Assembly: GCA_903828565.1 (NCBI GenBank)
Contig: CAIKMQ010000023.1
Span: 1 to 64,000 of the forward strand
Source: an uncultured Leptolinea sp.
GTDB lineage: Bacteria; Chloroflexota; Anaerolineae; Anaerolineales; Anaerolineaceae
DNA: 64,000 nucleotides
Reading direction: 5' to 3'
The notes beneath the pieces were generated by a model that saw only the letters and a program-made list of their open reading frames with translations, was not told where the DNA came from and made no database searches. Positions 16,798-24,213 of this stretch are shown here, in pieces; within the stretch, counting starts at the first letter, position 1, and every line of letters starts with the position of its first letter. Both the position numbers and the translations under genes were made by a program.

Positions 16798-17412
16798 ATG
16801 AAAACTTTTGCAGCCATCCTGATCACCATTTTCCTGCTCACCGCTGCCTGTACCTTACCTGTGACAATGACATTCGGCGCGACACCTGTTCCGGTGGATG
16901 TGGAAGCGACCCTAATCGCCATGGGTGTGCAGCAGACGCTCTCTGCCCTATCTCCTATCCTGACTGACAACATAGCACCCACCGAAGCAGTTTTACCACC
17001 GGCAGTTCTTCCGACTGAGCCGGTTGCCCAGGTGAATACACCCCTACCGGTCGAGAGCCATCTGCCGAAAGTGACAATGACGGGTGGAACCGGCTATATC
17101 TTCTCAACCGGGCAAGTTACTGTGGATGATCGTGATATCTGGTGGAACGCGCTGCAATTTGTGCCGGCTTCAGGCTACCGCATGGTCCTGTTGGGGCAGA
17201 TCGGCAGCCCAGACAGTATCCAGAGCGTAACCTTTCCTAAAGACACTCCATTCACTCATACGATCTCGCAAGGTGAGGGATATGCCGTAGAGCTCAAACG
17301 GGATGGCAAGGTGGAATATGCGGTACTGCGAGTGCTGTCGATTGACAGCGACATGGCAGTGACCTTCGATCTGGTCTACCCCTACCTGGGTGAAGTGATC
17401 CAGGTTCCCTGA
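16798..17412 (+). CDS. secreted lipoprotein of unknown function
   Basis: 204 residues from ATG 16798, with GGAG 7 nt upstream. Signal peptide MKTFAAILITIFLLTAAC with lipobox TAAC at Cys18, then CTLPV, a Pro/Val-rich spacer to about residue 85, and a beta-rich C-terminal domain of about 115 residues beginning KVTMTGGTGYIF. No recognised domain. The CTLPV sequence right after the lipidated Cys is shared with the lipoprotein at 17789-18904. Probably expressed with, or shortly after, the MFS gene. Confidence 0.72.
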   Translation: MKTFAAILITIFLLTAACTLPVTMTFGATPVPVDVEATLIAMGVQQTLSALSPILTDNIAPTEAVLPPAVLPTEPVAQVNTPLPVESHLPKVTMTGGTGYIFSTGQVTVDDRDIWWNALQFVPASGYRMVLLGQIGSPDSIQSVTFPKDTPFTHTISQGEGYAVELKRDGKVEYAVLRVLSIDSDMAVTFDLVYPYLGEVIQVP

Positions 17413-17444
17413 GGATCGCGTTTCCCTTTGTTTGGGTTCTCTTT

Positions 17445-17642
17445 CTAGCTCTCTTTAGCGGATTTACCGTATTTTACAACCACCCGGCCTAATCTTTTGT
17501 GCCCCGCTTTCATATACCATTTAGACCACCAGGATGCAAGCCGGAAGAACACTGAAGCGAATGTCGGATCTTTGATCCATTCCTGAAGCTCTTTTTCAGC
17601 GTCAGCCGCAGCTTGATCCATTGCAGTTGTATCAAATTCCAT
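17445..17642 (-). CDS. small conserved-looking soluble protein, unknown function
   Basis: 65 residues from ATG 17642, which has a strong GGGAGGAAA site. Composition: an acidic N-terminal helix (DQAAADAEKELQEWIKDP), then an aromatic and basic C-terminal half (ASWWSKWYMKAGHKRLGRVVVKYGK). This amphipathic, Trp-rich stretch could associate with membranes or nucleic acid. It does not match a family I can name. It stands alone between two lipoprotein genes on the other strand. Confidence 0.55.
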   Translation of the reverse strand: MEFDTTAMDQAAADAEKELQEWIKDPTFASVFFRLASWWSKWYMKAGHKRLGRVVVKYGKSAKES

Positions 17643-17734
17643 AGTTTCCTCCCGGGGTGAATAATCCCCTATTGGAAATATTTTATTCATATATATCGCG
17701 CAAATCAAGTACATCTAGGCACATCTACAATGAA

Positions 17735-17763
17735 TTGAATGTCGGGTGTTGAATGGCTATAAT
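17735..17763 (+). promoter_or_regulatory. promoter of the Cys-tailed lipoprotein gene
   Basis: TTGAAT (17735-17740), 17-bp spacer, TATAAT (17758-17763); predicted start near 17770, followed by a perfect AAGGAGGT ribosome site and ATG 17789. One of the strongest promoter plus ribosome-site combinations in the window, suggesting high expression. Confidence 0.75.
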
Positions 17764-17788
17764 CAAAATTGAAAAAGAAGGAGGTAAT

Positions 17789-18904
17789 ATGCATACCTTA
17801 CGGAAAGAGATCCCTGTGTTGGTGGTCATCACCCTGGTGATCCTGGCATGCACCCTGCCGGTGCAATTCGGCAATGCCCCGGCACCAGAAGAGGCGGCAG
17901 CTCCGGCTGTCGAGGTCCCGGTTGAAAGTACGCAAGGGCAAGCAGCTGAAACCGTTGCTCCACCCGACGCGGCAAGTACCGAAGCTCCGCCGGCACCTCC
18001 GGCAGAAGCAGTGGCCACAATCACTCACCAGATGACCCCCGCGGAAGAAGTACCCATGGGCGGGATCGTATACGATGTAGTGAGCAAGGATACCGCCCCG
18101 GAGAAGCGCGCACCTTACGGGGATTCATACCAGATCAACCGGTTCGAGCGCCCGTTCGATAACCAGATGCTGTATAACCCGAACCTGGATATTTCCACCT
18201 ACAATGTCGCGCTGGATCCGGACTGGGTCTATGTCTCGATCGAACTGGTGGGATTTGACCCGAACGACCCGCTCGGCATCCACTATGCTGTGGAGCTGGA
18301 TGTGGATCATGATGGTTTCGGAGATTACATCATCACGGCTCAACCGCCTTACACCCCCAAGTGGGATACTGCCGGTGTACAGGTGTATCGGGACACCAAT
18401 CATGATACTGGTGGACTTTCTGCAGAAAAATCTGATGCTCCATTACCGGGAGATGGGTATGATCGTCTCATCTTTGACCGCGGTACAGGGGATGACCCCG
18501 ACCTGGCCTGGGTACGGATCAATGCCGGCCGGCGCGCCACGGTGCAATTCGCGTTCAAACGCCCGCTGGCTGGAAAAGGCTTTATGCTGGGTGTGGTAGC
18601 AGATGCTGGCCTTAAAAATGTCGGTATGATGGATTATGTAGACCGCATGACCCGTGCCGAAGCCGGCTCCCCGGTGCGAGACAACAAGGATTACCCGCTG
18701 AAGGGCCTGTACAACCTGGATAATGCCTGCCGTGAAGCGTTCGGTTTCCCGCCCACCGGGTATGAACCGCAACTCTGCCCGCGGGATGAAGCCACCCCGG
18801 CTCCCGGCCCAACACCTGTCACCTGTCCGGCACCTCCGTATTGTACGGGCACCTGGTACAACTGGGACCCGGTGAATTGTGTCTGTCAGACGATCCTCTA
18901 CTAA
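17789..18904 (+). CDS. secreted lipoprotein with Pro/Ala stalk and Cys-rich C-terminus
   Basis: 371 residues from ATG 17789. Signal peptide with lipobox ILAC (Cys about 20) followed by TLPV, an Ala/Pro/Glu-rich tether to about residue 80, then a roughly 210-residue domain with repeated acidic loops (DVDHDGFGDY, DTNHDTGGLS) suggestive of calcium binding. It ends with a linker and a Cys-rich tail CPAPPYCTGTWYNWDP plus NCVCQ (four Cys). No named family recognised. Transcribed from a strong promoter and closed by an 18-bp perfect hairpin terminator. Confidence 0.72.
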   Translation: MHTLRKEIPVLVVITLVILACTLPVQFGNAPAPEEAAAPAVEVPVESTQGQAAETVAPPDAASTEAPPAPPAEAVATITHQMTPAEEVPMGGIVYDVVSKDTAPEKRAPYGDSYQINRFERPFDNQMLYNPNLDISTYNVALDPDWVYVSIELVGFDPNDPLGIHYAVELDVDHDGFGDYIITAQPPYTPKWDTAGVQVYRDTNHDTGGLSAEKSDAPLPGDGYDRLIFDRGTGDDPDLAWVRINAGRRATVQFAFKRPLAGKGFMLGVVADAGLKNVGMMDYVDRMTRAEAGSPVRDNKDYPLKGLYNLDNACREAFGFPPTGYEPQLCPRDEATPAPGPTPVTCPAPPYCTGTWYNWDPVNCVCQTILY

Positions 18905-18924
18905 TCTACCTGTTACATTGATAG

Positions 18925-18964
18925 ACAAAGAGAATGCCCGGCGATGGCCGGGCATTCTCTTTGT
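18925..18964. terminator. bidirectional terminator with an 18-bp perfect stem
   Basis: Arms 18925-18942 and 18947-18964 are perfect reverse complements around a GATG loop, with an A/T-rich base (ACAAAG and CTTTGT) and a GC-rich core (GCCCGGC). It separates two converging lipoprotein genes ending at 18904 and 18976. Confidence 0.85.
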
Positions 18965-18975
18965 ACTCAACTATT

Positions 18976-19329
18976 CTAATAGTCACACCAGCGATGGTCC
19001 ATAATGATCCCAGGTGGGAAGATAGCCAGGCCGCTGTTGTAATCGGTCACATCCTCCCAGGCGTTATCCCGCTGGATGAACAAGCTTTCATACTTCCAAA
19101 GCTCGTTCTTTTCGTTCACTACCTCAAAAGCGACACACCAGCCAGTGATCGTCCCGGTGTCCGGTTCAGTCTTGAGGGTGATGGGTACTTCCTGCCGAGC
19201 TTTGATAAGGGTGATGGGATTTTCATATCCCGCCTGGATGAAGGCCTGCAGGTCCGCAGGTATCTCCACTTTGGGGGCACAGGCCGCCAATATCATTGCA
19301 AGGGTTAGCAATACAAAGGCGTGTTTCAT
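18976..19329 (-). CDS. small lipoprotein
   Basis: 117 residues. Signal peptide MKHAFVLLTLAMILAAC with lipobox LAAC at Cys17. The mature part is about 100 residues, beta-rich, with a conserved-looking WCVAFEVVNEKNELWKYESLF segment and a C-terminal MDHRWCDY. The two mature cysteines besides the lipid anchor could form a disulfide. Function unknown. ATG 19329 is preceded by CAGGAGAG and a good promoter, so it is an independent unit, not part of pst, although it lies just downstream of pstB on the same strand. Confidence 0.72.
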   Translation of the reverse strand: MKHAFVLLTLAMILAACAPKVEIPADLQAFIQAGYENPITLIKARQEVPITLKTEPDTGTITGWCVAFEVVNEKNELWKYESLFIQRDNAWEDVTDYNSGLAIFPPGIIMDHRWCDY

Positions 19330-19360
19330 GGTTTCTCTCCTGTTCTAAAAAGATAAAATC

Positions 19361-19389
19361 ATTATAGGGAGCAACCAGTGGGATTACAA
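19361..19389 (-). promoter_or_regulatory. promoter of the small lipoprotein gene
   Basis: Minus strand: TTGTAA (19389-19384), 17-bp spacer, TATAAT (19366-19361), predicted start near 19354, then CAGGAG before ATG 19329. It lies in the 66-bp gap downstream of pstB. Confidence 0.7.
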
Positions 19390-19395
19390 CAGGTG

Positions 19396-20151
19396 TTATC
19401 CGAATCGGCCTTCGACGTAATCCTGTGTGCGTTTGTCTTTCGGCATGGTGAAGAGGTCTTTTCCGCGCGCCGTCTCGATCAGTTCACCCTGAAGGAAGAA
19501 TGCTGCAAAGTCAGCCGTGCGCGAAGCCTGCTGCACTGAATGGGGGGCCAGGACAATGGTGTATCGCTTTTTTAATAATTGAAGAGAATCTTCGATCTTT
19601 GCTGTAGAGATGGGGTCCAAACCACTCGTAGGTTCATCCAGCAGGATGACCCGGGGGTCCAGAGCCAATGTGCGTGCCAGGCAGAGTCGCTGCTGCTGCC
19701 CGCCTGAGAGCGCTACCCCGGGAGAATCCAGCCGGTCTTTGACTTCATCCCAAAGTACCGCATCTTTCAGGGTCTGTTCGACAACTGCTTCCAATCGGTT
19801 TTTATCGGTAATACCTGCCACTTCCAACCCGTAAGTGATATTCTGACGGATCGACAGCGGTAGTGGAACCGGCCGGGCAAAAACCATGCCCACCTTTCGG
19901 CGAAGCTCCACCAGGTTGGTTTTTGGGTCATTCACATCCAAGCCATCCACGATAATGCTGCCTGTCATGGAAATGACATCTGCCAGATCGTTCAAGCGAT
20001 TGATCGCGCGCATCAGGGTGGATTTTCCGCCCCCCGCCGGGCCGAGCATGACAGTGATCTGATTGGCAGGAATGCCCAGGGTGATATTCTTCAGGCCTTC
20101 GGTGCCGTCCGCGTAACTGAGTGAGAATCCCGTAATTAGGATGATGTCCAT
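19396..20151 (-). CDS. pstB: phosphate-type ABC transporter ATP-binding protein
   Basis: 251 residues. Walker A reads GPAGGGKSTL (family norm GPSGCGKST), followed by MRAINRLNDL, the PstB-specific segment. ABC signature LSGGQQQRLCLARTLALDP, Walker B VILLDEPTSGLD and a switch His in VLAPHSVQQASRTADF. PstB powers high-affinity phosphate import through PstCA. Starts 1 nt after the pstA stop. No phoU follows, unlike many pst operons. Confidence 0.9.
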   Translation of the reverse strand: MDIILITGFSLSYADGTEGLKNITLGIPANQITVMLGPAGGGKSTLMRAINRLNDLADVISMTGSIIVDGLDVNDPKTNLVELRRKVGMVFARPVPLPLSIRQNITYGLEVAGITDKNRLEAVVEQTLKDAVLWDEVKDRLDSPGVALSGGQQQRLCLARTLALDPRVILLDEPTSGLDPISTAKIEDSLQLLKKRYTIVLAPHSVQQASRTADFAAFFLQGELIETARGKDLFTMPKDKRTQDYVEGRFG

Positions 20152-20152
20152 G

Positions 20153-21022
20153 CTACCACAACCTGCGGGCGCGCGCCCGCGAACGGATGACCGATGCGAT
20201 GATATTCATGACCAGGACAAATGAGAGTAGTACCAGGGCAGTGCCATACTGGATCTGTACCGGCATCCCAGGAACCTGGGTTGAGATCACGAACAGGTGA
20301 TACGGCAGTGCCATGGTGGCATCCAGGGGTGAGCCGGGTAAGTTGGGTAAAAAGAATGCCGCACCGGTAAACAGGATTGGTGCAGTTTCACCAGCTGCTC
20401 TTTCCAACCCGAGGATCACACCCGTGATGATACCCGGTAACGATTGCGGTAAAATGATGCGCCGGACTGTCTGCCAGCGGGTGGCACCCAGAGATGTGCT
20501 GACCACCCGGAAGCTATTCGGAACAGCCCGCAGCGCTTCTTCGCTTGTACTGATGATGACCGGCAGGGTCATAATTGAGAGAGTCAGGCTCGCAGCCAGG
20601 ATGCTGGTGCCCAGCTTCAGAAAGAGTACGAAGATCCCCAGGCCAAACAAACCGTACACCACAGAAGGTATCCCTGCCAGGTTGGTGATGGCCACGCGGA
20701 TGGCGCGCGTCCACCCATTTTCCGGGGCGTATTCAGCCAGGTATATCGCCGCGCCGATGCCAAGCGGGACAGAGAATACAGCAGTCCCCAGAGTCAGGTA
20801 GAGCGTACCGAGGATGGCAGGCAGGATGCCTCCTGCGCGCATCCCATCTGCTGGAAAGCCGGAAATGAATTCCCAGGATATGGCCGGCGCACCCTTTTGG
20901 ATCATATAACCGACCACCACAATGATCGGTAATACGGTTAGCGTGGCAATAAAGCCCAACAGGCCAAAACCGACCTGCTGGGTGATCCGTTTCGTTTCGG
21001 AATTTGTTCGGCCGCTGCTCAT
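20153..21022 (-). CDS. pstA: phosphate-type ABC transporter permease PstA
   Basis: 289 residues from ATG 21022, whose A is shared with the pstC stop (TGATG). Six hydrophobic segments. The inner-membrane permease signature is visible as SEEALRAVPNSFRVVSTSLGATRWQTV (EAA loop) and GIGAAIYLAEYAPEN earlier. A longer upstream frame exists but overlaps pstC and has no ribosome site. Forms the channel with PstC. Confidence 0.92.
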   Translation of the reverse strand: MSSGRTNSETKRITQQVGFGLLGFIATLTVLPIIVVVGYMIQKGAPAISWEFISGFPADGMRAGGILPAILGTLYLTLGTAVFSVPLGIGAAIYLAEYAPENGWTRAIRVAITNLAGIPSVVYGLFGLGIFVLFLKLGTSILAASLTLSIMTLPVIISTSEEALRAVPNSFRVVSTSLGATRWQTVRRIILPQSLPGIITGVILGLERAAGETAPILFTGAAFFLPNLPGSPLDATMALPYHLFVISTQVPGMPVQIQYGTALVLLSFVLVMNIIASVIRSRARARRLW

Positions 21023-21918
21023 CAGGAAAGGATCCTTTCGGAGCGTTTCGGTCTGCGGAAGACGATCATGGTAGCTGTGATATTCACCGCCAGAGAGATA
21101 AGAAAGAGGATGATACCGATTAAGAAGAGGACATGGTAATGCGTGCTTCCAGTGGCCACTTCCCCCATCTCTGAGGCTATCGTCGCGGTCATCGTGCGGA
21201 TCGGTGAGAAGAGCGCATTCCACTTCAGAGGCATTACCGGCGCATTACCAGTGACCATCATCACCGCCATGGTCTCACCGATGGATCGGCCAACCCCCAG
21301 AATGACTGCCATCAAAACACCGGAGCGGGCAGCGGGCAGTGTCACACCCCAGATAGTCTGCCAGCGGGTAGCGCCTACTGCCCAGCTCGCCTCGCGATAG
21401 GCACGCGGCACATTGTTTAAGGCGTCTTCGGCAATGGAGACGATCGTTGGGATGGCAATACCTGCCAGCAATAAGGATCCGGTCAGGGCAGTTAGGCCAG
21501 TTGGCAGTCTTAATGCCTGCCGCAACCCTGGCGAGACGATCAGGATCCCCAGAAAGCCAAGCATTACAGAAGGAAAACCGGCAAGTACTTCCACCAACGG
21601 CTTGAGGATCTCTTTCATCCACCCGGGAGCCACCTCTGAGATGAAAACCGCAGTTCCCACCCCGGCAGGGATGGCGATCAATGCAGCGCCGAGTGTAACA
21701 ATCAAAGACCCCAGCAGCAGTGGTAAAATGCCAAAATAAGCTTCGATTGGGTACCAGCGAACAGTCAGCAGGTCTTTCAGGGGAACCTCAAAAACTGCCG
21801 GCGCCCCTTCGCTAATCAGGAAGTACAGGATCAATAATACAAACAAGATGGAAGAATACCCAGCCGCCTGGATTCCACGGGTAATGATACGCTCCGGAAG
21901 CGGTGCCTGTTCTTTCAT
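21022..21918 (-). CDS. pstC: phosphate-type ABC transporter permease PstC
   Basis: 298 residues from ATG 21918, overlapping the pstS stop by 1 nt (TAATG). About six hydrophobic segments. The EAA-loop region reads EDALNNVPRAYREASWAVGATRWQTIWGV, close to PstC, and GVGTAVFISEVAPG matches the family block before it. The 1-nt overlaps at both ends give strict translational coupling in the pstS-pstC-pstA order. Confidence 0.92.
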   Translation of the reverse strand: MKEQAPLPERIITRGIQAAGYSSILFVLLILYFLISEGAPAVFEVPLKDLLTVRWYPIEAYFGILPLLLGSLIVTLGAALIAIPAGVGTAVFISEVAPGWMKEILKPLVEVLAGFPSVMLGFLGILIVSPGLRQALRLPTGLTALTGSLLLAGIAIPTIVSIAEDALNNVPRAYREASWAVGATRWQTIWGVTLPAARSGVLMAVILGVGRSIGETMAVMMVTGNAPVMPLKWNALFSPIRTMTATIASEMGEVATGSTHYHVLFLIGIILFLISLAVNITATMIVFRRPKRSERILS

Positions 21919-22817
21919 TACTGTATAGCTCCTATGACCGGTACAAATCCCAACTGGGTAACGATCGCCTGTGCTTCCGGTTGAATGATCCAATCCAGGT
22001 ATGCTTTTAATGCTCCGCCCGGCTGGCCGTTGGTGTACATATACAGGTCACGGGAGACAGGATAGCTGCCGTCATTCACCGTAATCGCGGAAGGCATTAC
22101 AAACGGGCCTGCCGGATCTACTGCAACAGCCAGTACTTTTACTTCGGGAATGATATACCCCAAGCCGTCATACCCGATCGCATTCGGGTTATCCTTTACT
22201 TCAGCGGTTATTCCTTCTGAAGAGGGCAGCAACAGGGTATCCATGGAGAAGAGTGTTTTGTTCTCTTTATGCCCCAGCCGTAGGACCGTTTCCAGAAAAT
22301 ATACATGGGTCCCTGAATTGGTCTCGCGGGAAAGGCGGACGATTGGGCGGTCTTCACCGCCCAACTCGCTCCAGTTGTTGATCTTGCCGCTGTAGATATC
22401 GCTAATCTGCTGGAGTGTCAACTGATCGATGGGGTTGTGCGGATTCACTATGACAGCGATGGCATCGCGAGCTACAACAAATTCCACCGGCTGGATCCCG
22501 TTCGCCAGCGCCTTGTCCGCTTCTTCAGATTTGATCGCCCGCGAGGCATTCGCGATAGAGACCGTGCCATTGATCAGTGCAGCAATACCGGTACCCGAAC
22601 CACCGCCGGTGACAGAGATCTGTGTATCAGGGTGTTCTTTCTGATAGGCTTCCGCCCATGCCAGCGCCAGGTTGACCATGGTATCGCTGCCTTTGTTCTC
22701 AATATATGCTGCTGCGGATGCAGGCTGACTGTCAGGTAAACTGGCTGTAGGTGTGCAGCCCGAACAGAGAAGCAGTAGAATGAATGAAATAATGGGGAGA
22801 GTCTTGAAAAATGACAT
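21918..22817 (-). CDS. pstS: phosphate ABC transporter substrate-binding lipoprotein
   Basis: 299 residues. Signal peptide with lipobox CSGC near Cys21. Binding-protein blocks: NKGSDTMVNLALAWAEAY (phosphate-loop Ser/Asp), VTGGGSGTGIAALINGTV, SRAIKSEEA, and SRETNSGTHVYFLETVL. This is the PstS-like short family common in Gram-positives and Chloroflexi. TATAAT ends 8 nt before ATG 22817 and there is no ribosome site, so the operon probably begins nearly leaderless. I could not find a convincing PHO box in the 274 bp upstream. Confidence 0.93.
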   Translation of the reverse strand: MSFFKTLPIISFILLLLCSGCTPTASLPDSQPASAAAYIENKGSDTMVNLALAWAEAYQKEHPDTQISVTGGGSGTGIAALINGTVSIANASRAIKSEEADKALANGIQPVEFVVARDAIAVIVNPHNPIDQLTLQQISDIYSGKINNWSELGGEDRPIVRLSRETNSGTHVYFLETVLRLGHKENKTLFSMDTLLLPSSEGITAEVKDNPNAIGYDGLGYIIPEVKVLAVAVDPAGPFVMPSAITVNDGSYPVSRDLYMYTNGQPGGALKAYLDWIIQPEAQAIVTQLGFVPVIGAIQ

Positions 22818-23091
22818 TTGAAGAAATTATAGCCGAGAAGTGACTGAATCCACACAATTTTTAAGATTTCCGGGTACCTGTATAGGAAGAAATAGATGAC
22901 AAGATCATAAGTTTTGAGAAGTTCTTTTTTTGGACATCTTTCAATATAGGGCAATTATGAACCCTTTGAAATCAGTTATAATTATTCAAGGTCATTACGC
23001 CTAGTATGGCGATCGTGAGCTTATCCATAGCTGTTCAAATCCATATCAGAACTACTTATGGCATCAGAAAAGCAGATAAAGGGGAAAGCCT
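22818..23091. promoter_or_regulatory. divergent intergenic region pstS / GT4
   Basis: 274 bp, AT-rich. Minus-strand TATAAT at 22831-22826 serves pstS, 8 nt from its ATG, with no good -35. Toward GT4 a plus-strand TATAAT lies near 22978 inside an imperfect inverted pair CCTTTGAA ... TTCAAGG, about 100 bp before ATG 23092, whose ribosome site is AAAGGGG. No small gene or riboswitch was recognised. Confidence 0.5.
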
Positions 23092-24213
23092 ATGGACATA
23101 TTAATCATCAATAGCGAATATCCCCCCATTGGCGGTGGAGCGAGCCATGCCAGCCGTAACATTGCTGAACTGATGGTTGCGCGTGGTCATTCCGTGCGTG
23201 TCATCACTGCCTGTCACCATTCTCTGCCGGTTGCGGAAACCATCGGAGGAGTAGAGATCCACAGGGTTTTTACCGCAAAGCGTAACATGGACCGCTCTGG
23301 GCCGTTGGAGCAGGGATTGTTCATGATCACCGGCAGCATCAAAGCATTGAAACTATCCCGTGCACGAACACCTGACTCAGTTCTGGCTTTTTTTGGCATC
23401 CCGGGTGGTGCGGTTGCGCGCTCTTTGCATCTTATGCATGGCATTCCCTATGTCGTTTCTTTACGCGGCGGGGATGTACCCGGTTTCCGCCCGTATGATT
23501 TTGGGGTCTATCACAACCTGATGTCGCCGCTGATCCGCAATGTTTGGAAGTACGCCAACCATGTGGTTGCCAACAGTCAGGGTTTGAAACTCCTGGCAAG
23601 TAAATTCTACCCTTCCATCCCCGTGGATATCATCCCGAATGGTGTTCAGGCAGACCTGTACCAGCCGGTCCAACCCTCCAGAAAAGGCCGTTTGTTGTTT
23701 GCCGGCCGCCTGGTTCATCAGAAAGCGCTGGATGTTCTGCTGCAAGGATTATCCAACATCCATTCAATGAATTGGCATCTGACCGTCGCTGGAGATGGCC
23801 CCAAGCGTGTGGAGTGGGAAGCTCTGACTAAAACGCTTGGATTACAGGAACGGGTGGAGTTCATCGGCTGGGTGACTGATGAACAGTTACACGAGGAGTA
23901 CACAAAATCTGATATTTTTGTACTGCCCTCCCGGCATGAGGGCATGCCCAATGTGGTATTGGAGGCAATGGCCAGTGGATTACCCGTGATAGCGACCGGT
24001 ATTGCAGGCAGTGAAGAACTGGTTGTAGATGGAAAAACCGGATTTCTGGTTCCGGTGGACGATCCGCAGGCACTGGCTGAAACATTGAAACGCCTTCTTT
24101 CAGATCCGGGCAAGGCACATGCCATGGGGCTGGCAGGACGGGAACGCGTGCAGGTTTTGTATACCTGGGAAGCTGTCACTGATGCTTACCTGAATCTGCT
24201 GGCGGTTCACTGA
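23092..24213 (+). CDS. family 4 glycosyltransferase
   Basis: 373 residues, GT-B fold. N-terminal glycine-rich loop SEYPPIGGGASHASRNIAELM, middle acceptor-domain segment, then the nucleotide-sugar domain: LLFAGRLVHQKALDVLLQGL, VAGDGPKRVEWEAL, FVLPSRHEGMPNVVLEAMASGLP with the EX7E motif, and an E-rich end. Uses a UDP- or GDP-sugar to extend a polysaccharide or glycolipid. Its TGA overlaps the asparagine synthase ATG by 1 nt, so the two are translationally coupled, a pairing common in exopolysaccharide and capsule loci. Confidence 0.9.
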   Translation: MDILIINSEYPPIGGGASHASRNIAELMVARGHSVRVITACHHSLPVAETIGGVEIHRVFTAKRNMDRSGPLEQGLFMITGSIKALKLSRARTPDSVLAFFGIPGGAVARSLHLMHGIPYVVSLRGGDVPGFRPYDFGVYHNLMSPLIRNVWKYANHVVANSQGLKLLASKFYPSIPVDIIPNGVQADLYQPVQPSRKGRLLFAGRLVHQKALDVLLQGLSNIHSMNWHLTVAGDGPKRVEWEALTKTLGLQERVEFIGWVTDEQLHEEYTKSDIFVLPSRHEGMPNVVLEAMASGLPVIATGIAGSEELVVDGKTGFLVPVDDPQALAETLKRLLSDPGKAHAMGLAGRERVQVLYTWEAVTDAYLNLLAVH

